A stretch of 64,000 bases of DNA from Prochlorococcus marinus CUG1438 (GCA_017644325.1 JAEPLS010000001.1:744001-808000), one strand, 5' to 3'. Numbered from the stretch's first letter, positions 44,418-54,783 are shown. The notes: a model not told the origin generated them from the sequence alone. Translations and numbers: made by a program.

Positions 44418-46451
44418 TTAGGATATATTATTTTTTGTCCCAAGTACTTCTTCTGAAATGATTAATAAAGAGCTTCTACTCTTTATTGAAACAGATTTCT
44501 CATTAATAGTTAAGGGTTCAAAAATCTCAGGCATGCTAGTGTCGATAACTTTTAACCAATTATATTTACATTTCGGTAAGGGGAAATCGATACTTTTTGA
44601 ATATGCATTTAAACCTGTCCAGACCAGAGGATTACTATTACCTCTATTAATACTAAAGGCGACTGTGTGAGACCAACTACTCCAATCGGGACTATCTAAC
44701 TTTGTACCATGCCAATGATATGTTGGGATATTTTCATTGGCTTGATTGTTAGGGGGAAATGATGGATTAAAAATGTTTATTAGTTTTTTTCGGATTTTTA
44801 TAACGTATTTAAAATATTCTAATAATTCCAAATCTTGTTGACCATGTTCCCAATTCATCCAGCCCAATAAGTTATTTTGGCACCAAGAATTATTATTACC
44901 GCCTTGTGACCTTCCTATCTCATCACCCATAAGTATCATTGGAACACCTTTAGAAATAAGTAGACTAAGAATAAGATTTTTTTGTTGTCTTTTTCTTAAA
45001 TCATTGATTAATAAGTTTGTAGTTGGTCCCTCTATACCATGATTCCAAGAATTGTTATGGTTATCACCATCTCTATTTTGTTCTCTATTGGCAAAATTAT
45101 GTTTTCTATTGAAAGTTACTAAATCTTTAAGAGTGAATCCATCATGTGAAGTAATGAAATTTATTGATTTTGGGAAGATATTATCTTCTTTATAAATAGA
45201 TGGACTACCCTTGATTTTATCGCTCATATTCCAAGCTGTATCTTTATCCCCCTTCCAAAATCTTCGCAAGTCGTCTCTAAAATGTCCATTCCAAGTGAAA
45301 GTATTCTTAGATGGGAAATTACCTAATTTATATAAACCCCCACAATCCCAGGGCTCACTTATGAACTTTATATCAACAAGTTCTGGTTCACACTCTATAT
45401 CTTCAAAAATCGGAGGATTATCGAGTGGTGAAAGATTTTCTCCTCTTGATAAGGCAATACCTAAATCAAATCTGAAGCCATCTACTCCAAATTCACTTGC
45501 CCAACACTTTAATGACTCAATTATTAGTTTTCTAACTAATCCTCTGTTTGCTGCAATAGTATTCCCACAACCTGATACGTCTTGATAATTTTTATCTTTC
45601 CCAATGAAGTAATAAAGATTTTCATCTATACCTTTCCAGGATATCGCGGGTCCTTTTGAATCTCCTTCAGAGGTATGATTGTATACAACATCTAGAATAA
45701 CTTCAATGTCTGCCTTGTGACATTCCTCTACTAATTTTCTAAATTCCTCTTGGTTTTTTTCAGCTGATTCATTTGAAAGATATTCAAAATGTGGTGTAAA
45801 CCAATTTATTGGACTATAACCCCAAAAATTTTCTAAACCATTTGGTGCATCAGTTGGATCAAAACAAAAAGTTGGAAGTAATTCAATTGTTGTAATACCA
45901 AGATCTTTGAGATAAGGAATTTTTTCTAAAAATTTCTTAAAACAACTTTCATTTTTATTTGTTGATTCAGTGAAGGCTTTTATATGGAGTTCGTAAATAA
46001 TTGTTGCTTCCCAAGAATGTTTCGGTCTTGGAAAATCTTTGAAATTAAATAATTTTCTATTGCAAACAACACTTTTAAGACAAGAATTGGTATTTTCATA
46101 TGACTTTAATGCATTTTCTCTTTTGTAACTCCCCCAACCTGTAATTCCTCTAGAACATGGATCGAGTAAAACTTTTTTTTCGTAGCTATTATTAACTCCA
46201 TTATTTTTTTGCTTTACTCTAAAGGCATAAATGCATCCTTCCTCTAGATTGCTTATTTCAGCATGCCAGTAGGGACCTGTATTATTTTTGTGATCTAATC
46301 TCAATATGGTTTTTGGGGAAACTGAAGCCTCGGACTCAAATAATAAGATTTCAACATATTCTGCACTTGTAGCTATTAAAGAAAAATTAACTCCTGTTGA
46401 TGTTAGAGAACTTCCTAAGGGAAAGGGTTTCCCTTTATAAATATGATTCAC
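44418..46451 (-). CDS. glgX: GlgX-type glycogen debranching enzyme / isoamylase
   Basis: The 677-residue GH13 enzyme has an N-terminal CBM48 domain (about 1-100; PFPLGSSLTSTGVNFSLIATSAEYVEI) and a catalytic barrel with VILDVVYNHTSEGD (region I), GFRFDLGIAL holding the nucleophile Asp, SEPWDCGGLY holding the acid/base Glu, and ITSHDGFTL holding the third carboxylate. It hydrolyses alpha-1,6 branches of glycogen. Whether it should be called GlgX or isoamylase is not settled by sequence alone. Confidence 0.9.
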   Translation of the reverse strand: MNHIYKGKPFPLGSSLTSTGVNFSLIATSAEYVEILLFESEASVSPKTILRLDHKNNTGPYWHAEISNLEEGCIYAFRVKQKNNGVNNSYEKKVLLDPCSRGITGWGSYKRENALKSYENTNSCLKSVVCNRKLFNFKDFPRPKHSWEATIIYELHIKAFTESTNKNESCFKKFLEKIPYLKDLGITTIELLPTFCFDPTDAPNGLENFWGYSPINWFTPHFEYLSNESAEKNQEEFRKLVEECHKADIEVILDVVYNHTSEGDSKGPAISWKGIDENLYYFIGKDKNYQDVSGCGNTIAANRGLVRKLIIESLKCWASEFGVDGFRFDLGIALSRGENLSPLDNPPIFEDIECEPELVDIKFISEPWDCGGLYKLGNFPSKNTFTWNGHFRDDLRRFWKGDKDTAWNMSDKIKGSPSIYKEDNIFPKSINFITSHDGFTLKDLVTFNRKHNFANREQNRDGDNHNNSWNHGIEGPTTNLLINDLRKRQQKNLILSLLISKGVPMILMGDEIGRSQGGNNNSWCQNNLLGWMNWEHGQQDLELLEYFKYVIKIRKKLINIFNPSFPPNNQANENIPTYHWHGTKLDSPDWSSWSHTVAFSINRGNSNPLVWTGLNAYSKSIDFPLPKCKYNWLKVIDTSMPEIFEPLTINEKSVSIKSRSSLLIISEEVLGTKNNIS

Positions 46452-47067
46452 TGTCTCATCGATTAGTTAAATAATTGGATAATTTATTAAAATTCCTGAT
46501 ATTTGAATAATAGATGCAAATTAAAAAAAAAACTCAAATTTAAGATTTTACTGATCAATTTTATTAATTCTAGGAAATATTATTTTTGAATACATAGAAA
46601 TTCCGTGATTCATTCGCTGTATCATTAAAACGATCTGGAGAAAGTGTTTAATCTTAAAAACCAGGTTTTTCTTGATTTCAAAATACAAAACACACCGTTT
46701 CATGTGATGAGAAGGAAATATATCTGAAAATTAATAAAACATAATAAATTATTTTAATTCTTGAATTTATCACCTTTTGAGATTTCCACTGATAGGAATT
46801 AAACTAAGTTTTTTAAAATTAAATCTAGTGATACCAGTCATTTTGACTGCTATCAGAATTTAGAGTTTATTTTCTCTAAAAGGAAATATTCAGCTATTAA
46901 TATAAAACTTATGGTTAAAAATGCCCTCAAATTTTGTATAAAGCTTTGCGCCGCTATTATTTTCGGTTGCCGTATTCGTATTTGCTCCATATGATATGCA
47001 AGTTCGGGGTTTTTAGACTTGATTAAAAAATCATTTCTATTTAATCTCTGTTTTACTTTAAATTTCA
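46452..47067. other. about 0.6 kb gap upstream of HU: no convincing gene
   Basis: This is the longest apparent non-coding stretch. It is AT-rich with a locally GC-richer patch at about 46945-47010 (it includes GCGCCGC and CGGTTGCCG). A hyphenated palindrome lies at 46830-46854. The only longer frame, on the minus strand, overlaps the HU start and uses codons rare in this genome. I see no tRNA or known RNA; a small RNA or the HU promoter region is likely. Confidence 0.5.
46830..46854. repeat. 25-bp hyphenated palindrome
   Basis: GATA-C-CAGTCA, then TTT, then TGACTG-C-TATC: two 11-base arms that match except for one central C/C mismatch. It is in the gap before the HU gene and could be an operator, a bidirectional terminator, or an RNA hairpin. 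Confidence 0.5.
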
Positions 47068-47343
47068 ATGAACAAAGCCGATTTAGTAAACCTGGTTTCC
47101 GCAGCAACAGGAGAAACAAAAACTGTCGTGTCTTCAATAGTTGATACGACTATTGAAACTATTGTTGATTCAGTCGTGGAAGGCAAAAAAGTCTCCATTC
47201 TAGGATTTGGTTCTTTCGAACCAAGAGATCGTTCTGCAAGACAGGGATTAAACCCTAAAACAGGCGAAAAAATTGCAATACCTGCTAAAAGAGTTCCTAC
47301 ATTCTCAGCAGGTAAACTTTTTAAGGATAGAGTTCAAGGGTAA
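47068..47343 (+). CDS. hup: HU family DNA-binding protein
   Basis: The 91-residue protein matches HU over its whole length: MNKADLVNLVSAATGETKTVV at the start, GFGSFEPRDRSARQGLNPKTGEKI for the DNA-binding arm, and VPTFSAGKLFKD at the end. It bends and compacts DNA in the nucleoid. A strong intrinsic terminator follows about 30 bases after its stop. Confidence 0.97.
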   Translation: MNKADLVNLVSAATGETKTVVSSIVDTTIETIVDSVVEGKKVSILGFGSFEPRDRSARQGLNPKTGEKIAIPAKRVPTFSAGKLFKDRVQG

Positions 47344-47372
47344 TCTTTTATCTAATTCTTCCTTTAATAGTA

Positions 47373-47399
47373 GGTGCTCTTATAGAGCATCTTTTTTTA
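47373..47399 (+). terminator. intrinsic terminator of hup
   Basis: The stem TGCTCT / AGAGCA with the loop TAT is followed by a seven-T run, 30 bases past the HU stop. Confidence 0.82.
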
Positions 47400-47474
47400 T
47401 GAATCGTAATAAAACACGATGAAGGTTACACTATAATTTTGAAACTTATCTTAAATTTTATATTTAAAAAAGTA

Positions 47475-47786
47475 ATGAGATTCTTAACTATTTTATTTCT
47501 CAAATTTTTATTTTTAACTAATTTTCTTGTTGCAGAAACAATACCAACAAAGTCAAAAATCTTACTACATTCTAGTGAATGTATTAAAAATCCTCAAAAC
47601 CAAATATGTAAGGAATTAGTTTCACAAATAGAAAGACTCCAATTAGCAATGTTTGATCAAAATAGATTCAAGTGTCAATCAAGTTTGTTGGGTTTGCAGT
47701 CGCAACTTGTTGAAGCTTATTTTTTAAAAAAATTCTCAACTAATAGAGCGCTATTTATGAGTCCTTATGTGATTAAAAATTGTTAA
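47475..47786 (+). CDS. small secreted four-cysteine protein
   Basis: From the ATG at 47475 the product is 103 residues. It has a signal peptide (hydrophobic core FLTILFLKFLFLTNFL, likely cleavage near VAE) and a mature part with four cysteines (in SECIKN, NQICKE, FKCQSS and the last residue) that could form two disulfides. I do not recognise a family. A TTG at 47439 would extend the start into the promoter region. It lies in a set of small membrane or secreted proteins. Confidence 0.6.
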   Translation: MRFLTILFLKFLFLTNFLVAETIPTKSKILLHSSECIKNPQNQICKELVSQIERLQLAMFDQNRFKCQSSLLGLQSQLVEAYFLKKFSTNRALFMSPYVIKNC

Positions 47787-47841
47787 CTATTTTAAAAATT
47801 TATTTTTTTAGAATATTATGAATTTTATTAAATAACTTCAA

Positions 47842-48087
47842 ATGGTAAAAGGTTTCTCTGATAATGAAGTTAAGGATGATAATCAAATTAAAGATCCAAT
47901 AAAAGAAAAAAAAGGTTTAGCCTCTTTTCTTAAAGGCAAAAAATTCACATATACTTTACCTGGTAAAAAACAAATAAATATTTTTGGATCGATAGTATTA
48001 GGCTTGAATCTGATATTAATATTGCTAGTCATCTTGTATCTAAATAATCAAGACTTTCATGACTTTGTTTTTAATGTTGGTAGATGA
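47842..48087 (+). CDS. 81-residue single-TM protein
   Basis: The product has a charged, Lys/Asp-rich soluble half (1-50, including FLKGKKFTYTLPGKKQ) and one membrane helix (about 49-66). It resembles conserved picocyanobacterial hypothetical proteins. Function unknown. Confidence 0.55.
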   Translation: MVKGFSDNEVKDDNQIKDPIKEKKGLASFLKGKKFTYTLPGKKQINIFGSIVLGLNLILILLVILYLNNQDFHDFVFNVGR

Positions 48088-48142
48088 CTTTTTTACTGAC
48101 TGGATTTTTTTTAAATGATATATTTAAATTTTATTAATTCTT

Positions 48143-48400
48143 ATGAAGGCGGTTAATTTGGTTTTTCAAGTATTTTTTTTGTTAGTAATTCTTCTTGTCT
48201 TGGTATATTTTTTAACAGGTTATGACTCGGCATTTGAGGCGGATCAGTTTTGTCACTCAACTTTATCAAGTTACGATAACCAATCTGGAAAATATGGTTG
48301 TGATCATGATACTGAAACACATCAGTGGATACTTTACGAGTCAAATGAAAACAATCAACCAGCTAAAATTATTAAGAAATTTAGATACAAATTCTTATAA
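48143..48400 (+). CDS. 85-residue membrane-anchored protein with Cys/His residues
   Basis: An N-terminal hydrophobic helix (about 6-25) may be a signal anchor. The soluble part contains C37, C53 and several His (DQFCHST, YGCDHDTETHQW), a pattern that could bind metal or form a disulfide. I do not recognise the family. It overlaps the next gene (minus strand) by six bases at the 3' ends. Confidence 0.55.
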   Translation: MKAVNLVFQVFFLLVILLVLVYFLTGYDSAFEADQFCHSTLSSYDNQSGKYGCDHDTETHQWILYESNENNQPAKIIKKFRYKFL

Positions 48401-48607
48401 TTGAAATTTTTTATAAAAAAACTTCGCACCTATGATGGAAATAATCGCTGTAATAGTGAAGGTAAGATACTGATATATGCTTCCTTCTAGATATATCTTA
48501 TTTTTATAAAGAGGATAGTCTATAAATGAACCTAATGTCCCCCAAATTATTACCCACACAGATATATATAGGAATACTTTTATTGGATTAGAATTTCTTT
48601 CTTCCAT
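48395..48607 (-). CDS. 70-residue two-TM protein
   Basis: The protein has two hydrophobic helices (about 9-28 and 46-62) and short loops (FIDYPLYKNK). It looks like a small cyanobacterial membrane protein, unrecognised. It is one base downstream of the hli gene on the same strand, so both are probably on one transcript. Confidence 0.6.
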   Translation of the reverse strand: MEERNSNPIKVFLYISVWVIIWGTLGSFIDYPLYKNKIYLEGSIYQYLTFTITAIISIIGAKFFYKKFQL

Positions 48608-48608
48608 T

Positions 48609-48854
48609 TTAATTTATACCAAAAATTGAGGAAGTTACAGGTCTGCCGCTAAAAACTAATTCGGTTAATATTAGCATTACGAATCCGATCATGGCTGCTC
48701 TACCATTTACAAGCTCAGCACTGCTATTAAATCCAAAAACATTCTTTACTTCTTCCCCCTGATTGTCTACCCATTTTGAGTATTCATTATCAGTTGATGA
48801 AATATTGGTAAAATCATCATTTTGATTTTCAATTTTAGAGTCTTTTTCTTGCAT
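48609..48854 (-). CDS. hli: high-light-inducible protein (Hli)
   Basis: The 81-residue protein has the single-helix chlorophyll-binding motif ELVNGRAAMIGFVMLILTEL (about 47-66), with the conserved Glu and Arg. Hli proteins bind chlorophyll and carotenoid to protect photosystems under high light and other stress. The long acidic N-terminus is usual for Prochlorococcus Hli proteins. Its own promoter probably lies in the 45 bases to cobD. Confidence 0.9.
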   Translation of the reverse strand: MQEKDSKIENQNDDFTNISSTDNEYSKWVDNQGEEVKNVFGFNSSAELVNGRAAMIGFVMLILTELVFSGRPVTSSIFGIN

Positions 48855-48899
48855 AGAGTCTTTTTTGTTTATATTAATGATTTTTAAGCTAATTTATTA

Positions 48900-49925
48900 T
48901 TAATTTAAACTAGAAACTATAAAAAATATCAAGATAAAAATTATTATCCAAAATAATTGTAATCTCAAAATTAATTGACAAATTAACTTAATTTTTTCAC
49001 CAGTGCAATTATCTCCATCGGAATTTATTATTGGCTTTTGAATAATTTCATTTTTATATTTACTTGTTCCTCCCAATTTGATACCGGAAATATAAGCAAA
49101 TATAGCTTCTGAAATCCCTGCATTAGGAGATTCATATTTTTTACCGTCAAGATAACTTCTTTTTATGATTGATATAGACTCATTAACTTTGGAACTAACT
49201 AAAGGTAATGTGATTAAAACTAATCTTGAAGGAACGAATGTAAAAATATCTTCGATTTTTGCACTAAAAAAACCTAGATATCTAAAGTAATCATATTTGT
49301 AACCTATCATAGAATCTAAGGTACTTATGGCTTTATAAGAAAAACCAAGTGATAAAGGCCCTGGTAAAAAAATTGAAAACTTTATAAAAACAATTCCAAT
49401 GAATATCCAAAATAATGGACCAAATATTCCATCAACAGAATTTTCGGTAAGACTCTCGGTGCTCGATCTCAAAAGATGTTCTATAGAAGATGAACTTACA
49501 TCCCTACTTACTATTCTTTGTACTTTCTCTTTGATTATTCTCTTCATTTGATCATTAATTTCATTGCATTCTATTAGCTCTGCAATTTCCTTCACACTTG
49601 AAATAAGTCCCTTAGTCGCAATACAACTTGAAATTCCAAAAAAAATTAATAATCCACTAAAAAAGTGGTTTTTTGATTGCACATAACTTAGTTCTATCAA
49701 TTTTCCTAAACTAAAACTAAATCCAATAGTTGATATGGCGACAATGCAACCTCCCCAAAATAATATCTTTTTATTTTCTCCAAAATTATTTATAAAGTAA
49801 TCAGATATTTTTTTGATGTAAAATCCAATTATTTGAACCGGGTGGATTAAGAATTTTGGATCGCCGATCAACAAATCAAAGCCAATTGATCCAAGAAATA
49901 TTAAAAATAAATTTATTTCAGCCAA
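48900..49925 (-). CDS. cobD: adenosylcobinamide-phosphate synthase
   Basis: CobD/CbiB attaches the aminopropanol linker to the corrin ring in B12-type cofactor synthesis and is an integral membrane enzyme. The 341-residue frame has the opening [20 protein letters not shown], the '[15 protein letters not shown]' motif (about 166-180) and four or five helices. Cyanobacteria of this group make pseudocobalamin. It overlaps ilvC by 13 bases. Confidence 0.9.
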   Translation of the reverse strand: MAEINLFLIFLGSIGFDLLIGDPKFLIHPVQIIGFYIKKISDYFINNFGENKKILFWGGCIVAISTIGFSFSLGKLIELSYVQSKNHFFSGLLIFFGISSCIATKGLISSVKEIAELIECNEINDQMKRIIKEKVQRIVSRDVSSSSIEHLLRSSTESLTENSVDGIFGPLFWIFIGIVFIKFSIFLPGPLSLGFSYKAISTLDSMIGYKYDYFRYLGFFSAKIEDIFTFVPSRLVLITLPLVSSKVNESISIIKRSYLDGKKYESPNAGISEAIFAYISGIKLGGTSKYKNEIIQKPIINSDGDNCTGEKIKLICQLILRLQLFWIIIFILIFFIVSSLN

Positions 49926-50902
49926 CTGAACATAGAGCGCAGACCTTTACCTACTTTCTCAATTTCATGTTTTGAGTTCTCTTCCCTTAATTTTGTCATT
50001 AATGGTTTGTTTTTATCGCATTCTTCAACAAAATTCTTAGCGAAAGTTCCATCTTGAATATCTTTTAGAATTTTCTGCATTTCTTTCTTTGTATCATTAT
50101 TGATAAGTCTTTTGCCACTTACATAATCTCCATATTCTGCTGTGTTGGAGATAGAATCTCTCATTTGAGATAAGCCACCCTTTACCATTAGATCAACAAT
50201 TAGTTTAACTTCATGTAAGCATTCGAAGTATGCAAGTTCTGGTTGATATCCTGCCTCTACAAGAGTTTCGAATCCTGATTTAACTAGTTCTGATAAGCCT
50301 CCACATAAAACCGCTTGTTCGCCAAATAAATCAGTTTCTGTTTCTTCCTTGAAATTTGTTTCAAGTATCCCTGCTCGGGTTCCTCCAATCCCTTTAGCAT
50401 AAGCCATCGCCAATGATCTCGCATTCCCAGAAGAATCCTGTTCAACGGCAAACAATGCAGGAACGCCTTGGCCATTCTGATATTCCCAACGAACAGTATG
50501 TCCAGGCCCTTTTGGGGCGATCATAACAACATCCACAAAACTAGGAGGTTTGATAAGCCCGAATCTAATATTAAAGCCATGAGCAAAACTTAATATCTTT
50601 CCTTCTTTTAAGTTTGGTTCTATTTCTTTAAGGTAAACATCTTTCTGAAACTCATCTGGTAAGAGAATCATAATCCAATCTGCTCTTTCGCAAGCTTCAG
50701 CAACACTAAAAACTTGTAAACCATCGCTTATAGCTTTGCTTTCAGACTTACTTCCTTTATATAAGCCTACAATTACATCTAAACCGCTATCTTTAAGGTT
50801 TAGTGCATGGGCATGACCTTGAGAACCATATCCAATTATCGCTATAGTTTTATTATTTAAAAGACTTAGATCAGCATCTGTGTCGTAAAAGAGTTGGGTC
50901 AT
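49913..50902 (-). CDS. ilvC: ketol-acid reductoisomerase
   Basis: IlvC makes dihydroxy acids for valine, leucine and isoleucine, using NADPH. The 329-residue class I protein has [33 protein letters not shown], the metal ligands in the region [18 protein letters not shown], and the [13 protein letters not shown]-terminal motif. Its stop overlaps the cobD start. Confidence 0.96.
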   Translation of the reverse strand: MTQLFYDTDADLSLLNNKTIAIIGYGSQGHAHALNLKDSGLDVIVGLYKGSKSESKAISDGLQVFSVAEACERADWIMILLPDEFQKDVYLKEIEPNLKEGKILSFAHGFNIRFGLIKPPSFVDVVMIAPKGPGHTVRWEYQNGQGVPALFAVEQDSSGNARSLAMAYAKGIGGTRAGILETNFKEETETDLFGEQAVLCGGLSELVKSGFETLVEAGYQPELAYFECLHEVKLIVDLMVKGGLSQMRDSISNTAEYGDYVSGKRLINNDTKKEMQKILKDIQDGTFAKNFVEECDKNKPLMTKLREENSKHEIEKVGKGLRSMFSWLK

Positions 50903-51018
50903 TAGTTGTAGCTTCTTTACATTTGATAATTATTATTTTAGACATTAAACGTGTAAATAAACCAATAAATAATATATTTGAAAATTAAAATTAAAATATT
51001 TTTTTTGAAAATTTAAGA

Positions 51019-51624
51019 CTAATTTGCTTCGCTTGGATGTGTGATTACTCTATCAATTAAGCCATAATTTTTTGCCTCTTCTGCACTTAGGAAATAATCT
51101 CTGTCTGTATCCTTTTCAATTTTCTCAAAAGATTGACCAGTCATATCTGCCATAGACATGTTTAGCATATCTTTAATTCTTAAAATTTCCTTAGCTTCTA
51201 TTTCAATATCACTTGCTTGTCGTTGAGATGTTCCCCCAAGAGGTTGATGAATCATTATTCTACTGTGGGGTAAAGCAACTCTTTTGCCTTTCGTACCGGC
51301 GGCCAATAAGAACGCACCCATCGAGGCTGCGAGCCCTACGCATATGGTTACTACATCACTTTTTACGTATTTGATGGTGTCATAAATAGCTAAGCCAGCA
51401 GTTACTGATCCTCCAGGACTATTGATGTATAAATAGATAGGTTTGGAATTGTCATCAGAATCAAGATAAAGCATTTGTGCAACAAGGCTGTTAGCAATGC
51501 CATCGTTAACTTCCTGTCCAAGAAAAAGAATTCTTTCAACACCTAGTCTTGTATATATATCAACCCATCTTTCGTATTGACTTCCTGGAAGTCTGTAAGG
51601 CACGCTTGGAGTTCCTATTGGCAT
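51019..51624 (-). CDS. clpP3: ClpP protease subunit (ClpP3 type)
   Basis: The 201-residue subunit has the full catalytic triad: S101 in [11 protein letters not shown]126 in [10 protein letters not shown] and D175. It forms the mixed ClpP3/ClpR ring of cyanobacteria. It lies 26 bases downstream of clpR in the same operon. The assignment as ClpP3 rests on that pairing. Confidence 0.9.
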   Translation of the reverse strand: MPIGTPSVPYRLPGSQYERWVDIYTRLGVERILFLGQEVNDGIANSLVAQMLYLDSDDNSKPIYLYINSPGGSVTAGLAIYDTIKYVKSDVVTICVGLAASMGAFLLAAGTKGKRVALPHSRIMIHQPLGGTSQRQASDIEIEAKEILRIKDMLNMSMADMTGQSFEKIEKDTDRDYFLSAEEAKNYGLIDRVITHPSEAN

Positions 51625-51650
51625 AATTTTAAAATAATTGTTTGTAGGTG

Positions 51651-52313
51651 TTAATTTTTATTAGGTAAATCTTTTTGACTCGTCAGTATTCTATCAATGA
51701 CTCCATAATTTAGAGCTTCTTGAGGATTGAGATAACTCATCCTATCTGAGTCTTTAGAAAGTTCTTCAATAGTCTTACCAGTATTACGAGATAAAATCTC
51801 CAGCATTGATTTTTTATTTTTTAAAACTTCTTCAGCTCTTATTTGGATATCAGTTGCTTGACCTCTTGCTCCACTTATAGGTTGATGTAAAACAATAGAA
51901 GCGTGAGGAAGAGCCGCTCTTTGCCCTTTGGTGCCAGATGAAAGGATAACTGCAGCCGTTCCCATTGCTTGTCCAATACAGATTGTATGGACTGGAGGCT
52001 TAATGTAGCTTATTGTATCGCAGATAGCGAAAGCTTCTGTTTCAAAACCAACTGCGTCACCAGTGTACCAACTTGTTCCTGTTGAGTTTATATAGAAATA
52101 AATTGGTTTTTCTGGATCCTCAAACTCTAGATAAAGAAGTTGAGCAATTATTAGCTCAGTAACATCCATTCCTAGTTGTCTCTTCGCATCATCATCTGAA
52201 AATAATGGTAAGCCAAGGTAGACAATTCTCTCTTTCAGTAACAGAGAAGGTAGATCAGGGGGAGGAGTCCTCATGACGGTATTTTCGCCGTAATAAGGAG
52301 CTGATACGGTCAT
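51651..52313 (-). CDS. clpR: ClpR, inactive ClpP homologue
   Basis: The 220-residue protein aligns with ClpP but lacks the catalytic Ser: the [11 protein letters not shown] segment has Gly (about residue 118) where ClpP has Ser; H143 is kept. ClpR subunits share a ring with ClpP3 in cyanobacteria and plastids. It is upstream of clpP3. The insertion [20 protein letters not shown] is a known ClpR feature. Confidence 0.92.
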   Translation of the reverse strand: MTVSAPYYGENTVMRTPPPDLPSLLLKERIVYLGLPLFSDDDAKRQLGMDVTELIIAQLLYLEFEDPEKPIYFYINSTGTSWYTGDAVGFETEAFAICDTISYIKPPVHTICIGQAMGTAAVILSSGTKGQRAALPHASIVLHQPISGARGQATDIQIRAEEVLKNKKSMLEILSRNTGKTIEELSKDSDRMSYLNPQEALNYGVIDRILTSQKDLPNKN

Positions 52314-52353
52314 TGGTATAGCAAAAATATTATAATTATGATTCTAGCTTGAT

Positions 52354-53463
52354 TTACCCCTGTGTCGCTGGTGATTTAAAAGATTTGTTTGACTCAGGAT
52401 TATTTATAAGTTTCCCAAAGACCATTCTTCCTGTGGGAGTTTGTAATGCTCCTGTTATGACAATATCTAATCTGCTTCCCACAAAATTCTTTGCTTCATC
52501 AATAACTACCATTGTTCCGTCATCTAAATATCCAATACCTTGCATTTTCTCTTTACCCTCTCTTACGATTTTTATATTAAGTGATTCCCCTGGTTGTACT
52601 TCAGGTCTTAAAGCAATCACTAAATCACTCAAATTCATGACTTTTAATTCTTTAACTTCAGCAATCTGAGAGAGATTATAATCAGCAGTAATTAAAGTTC
52701 CTGACATATCTTCAGTAATTTTCAGGAGTTTTTCATCAACACCATTACCTTCATATTTTGTTGGGTTGATTACAAGTCTTCTCCCATATAAATCTCTTAG
52801 TTCCTTTAACAATTTAAGGCCTCTTCTACCTTTTGACCTCTTTTCATTACTGCTTGAGTCAGCTAAAGTTTGCAATTCATCAATTACACTTTGAGCAACA
52901 ATCAATTGACCTTCTAGCAAGCCACAACTTAACAGGCCATTTATTCTTCCGTCAATAATAACACTTGTATCAAGAATCTTTGGACTTGCAGCAGGTAGTA
53001 TTCCTTCATTGACAAGATAAGCCTCGGTATTATTTGGATTAAATAACCTCAATAATGTCCTCCCATGAGTATCCGCCAGCTTGTAACCAAGTACACCAAA
53101 GAAAATATTACTTAATATGGCGGATAAGGGTTTTGCAAAAAAGACCTCTCTAGGGAAAGGAATTAACAGTATTGGAGCGAGTAGGAGATTCGCAACAAGT
53201 AATCCTAAAATTAAGCCGACTGACCTACTTATTAATAAATCCGTAGGCATGGTCTTTATTTGATCAAGAAACGTCTTTCTAAGTTGAAGGAAGACAAAAC
53301 CAGCTGCTAATCCTATAAAAAAACCTATTATTGCTAATACAATCCTAAAACCTTCTACATTAGATACTTGTTTAAGTATGTCTACTGGCAATAAATCAAC
53401 CCCAAGCCATCCTGAAGCAGCCCCAGACAATACAAATAAAAATAATACTAAGATATCAGTCAT
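52354..53463 (-). CDS. membrane-anchored PIN/TRAM domain protein
   Basis: The 369-residue protein has N-terminal membrane helices (about 1-25, 40-62, 85-110, 118-135), a PIN-like nuclease domain (about 165-290; KILDTSVIIDGRI and GTLITADYNLSQIA) and a C-terminal TRAM domain (about 295-350). It resembles the YacL/PilT-N-type proteins of Gram-positive bacteria and cyanobacteria. An RNA-cleaving role at the membrane is likely but untested. Confidence 0.85.
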   Translation of the reverse strand: MTDILVLFLFVLSGAASGWLGVDLLPVDILKQVSNVEGFRIVLAIIGFFIGLAAGFVFLQLRKTFLDQIKTMPTDLLISRSVGLILGLLVANLLLAPILLIPFPREVFFAKPLSAILSNIFFGVLGYKLADTHGRTLLRLFNPNNTEAYLVNEGILPAASPKILDTSVIIDGRINGLLSCGLLEGQLIVAQSVIDELQTLADSSSNEKRSKGRRGLKLLKELRDLYGRRLVINPTKYEGNGVDEKLLKITEDMSGTLITADYNLSQIAEVKELKVMNLSDLVIALRPEVQPGESLNIKIVREGKEKMQGIGYLDDGTMVVIDEAKNFVGSRLDIVITGALQTPTGRMVFGKLINNPESNKSFKSPATQG

Positions 53464-53559
53464 ATCTATAATCTACTAGGATTTATTAATTGAGTAAATA
53501 AGGATTTTATTTTTTTCAATCCTTAATGTTGTTTTGAAACTTAAAAATGTATTTAGATT

Positions 53560-54783
53560 ATGAATAAGATTCCAAAAAGTGCTTATGTACATATCCCTTT
53601 TTGTCACAGAAGGTGCTTTTATTGTGATTTTGCAGTTATTCCACTAGGAAACAAAGTTGAAACTACTCTGGGTTATGGAAGTAAAACTGTTAAGGAATAT
53701 TTGCACTATTTATACAAAGAAATATTGTCAATTAAGCACAAATCATCTCTTTCGACAATTTATATAGGTGGTGGTACTCCATCAATTTTGGATCCTAAAC
53801 AAATCAAAGAATTAATTGACCTTTTTAAAGAAAATTTTGGAATTGACTATGGTGCTGAAATCACGATGGAGGTTGACCCAGCTAGTTTTAATCAAGATGA
53901 TCTTTATGGATTCATAAATGCTGGTATAAATAGACTTAGTCTTGGAGTACAAAGTTTTAATAATCAGATACTTCAAAATTCAGGAAGGCGGCATTTGACA
54001 GAAGATGCTGAAAAGTCTTGTTTATGGTTGAAGAGTGTATTTGATTCTGGGTTAATTAAAAGCTGGAGCTTAGATTTAATTCAAAACTTACCACTATGTG
54101 GATTTCAAGAGTGGCAAGATGATTTAAAAAAAGCAATAGCGTTTTCACCACCACATTTATCCATTTATGATTTAAATATCGAAGATGGCACTGTTTTTAA
54201 AAAATTATTTAATTTAGGAAAATTAGAAATTCCTAGTGATGAAGAAGCTTTTAGAAATAGTCAATCAACTCATATAATCTTAAAAGAATCAGGGTATGCA
54301 AGATATGAAATTTCAAACTATTGTCTCCCTAGGCATCAATCAAGACATAACAGAGTGTATTGGAGTGGTTCAGGTTGGTGGGGTTTTGGGCAAGGCTCTA
54401 CTAGTTCACCTTGGGGGGTAAAGTTTACTAGACCAAGAATTAGTAAAGAATATAAAGAATGGGTAATTGGACAATACGAACTTAATCTAGATGCTTCTCT
54501 AATAAATAAAAAATTTGTCTATAAAGAGCTTGATGAGAAAATAATGTTGGGATTGAGACTTAAAGAGGGTGTAGATATATATGAAGTTTTTAAAAAACAA
54601 AACTGGGAAAACAAAAAATTTGAAAGTAATTTAAGTAAATTGCTTAAAAAATGGGAAAGGTTTCTTGAAAGTGGACTATTGGTGAGAAAGGGGAATAGAT
54701 TCTTTTTAAGTGATCCAAAAGGAATGGAGCTTAGTAATCAAATTCTTATTGCCATGTTTAAGTGGTGGGATGAGATCAACTAA
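53560..54783 (+). CDS. hemW: HemW-like radical SAM protein
   Basis: The 407-residue protein has the [4Fe-4S] motif FCHRRCFYCDF (C15, C19, C22) and a HemN-type barrel (YIGGGTPSIL, SLGVQSFNNQIL). The absence of the extra Cys that HemN has after the third cluster Cys favours HemW, a heme chaperone, over HemN. It overlaps the convergent panB by eight bases. Confidence 0.83.
   Translation: MNKIPKSAYVHIPFCHRRCFYCDFAVIPLGNKVETTLGYGSKTVKEYLHYLYKEILSIKHKSSLSTIYIGGGTPSILDPKQIKELIDLFKENFGIDYGAEITMEVDPASFNQDDLYGFINAGINRLSLGVQSFNNQILQNSGRRHLTEDAEKSCLWLKSVFDSGLIKSWSLDLIQNLPLCGFQEWQDDLKKAIAFSPPHLSIYDLNIEDGTVFKKLFNLGKLEIPSDEEAFRNSQSTHIILKESGYARYEISNYCLPRHQSRHNRVYWSGSGWWGFGQGSTSSPWGVKFTRPRISKEYKEWVIGQYELNLDASLINKKFVYKELDEKIMLGLRLKEGVDIYEVFKKQNWENKKFESNLSKLLKKWERFLESGLLVRKGNRFFLSDPKGMELSNQILIAMFKWWDEIN

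Noticed and set aside
46853-47137. 94-codon minus-strand frame with a hydrophobic stretch
   Set aside because: It overlaps the HU start on the other strand, and its part outside HU uses CGG, CCG and GCG codons rare in the neighbouring genes. Even the shorter form starting at 46990 looks unlikely.
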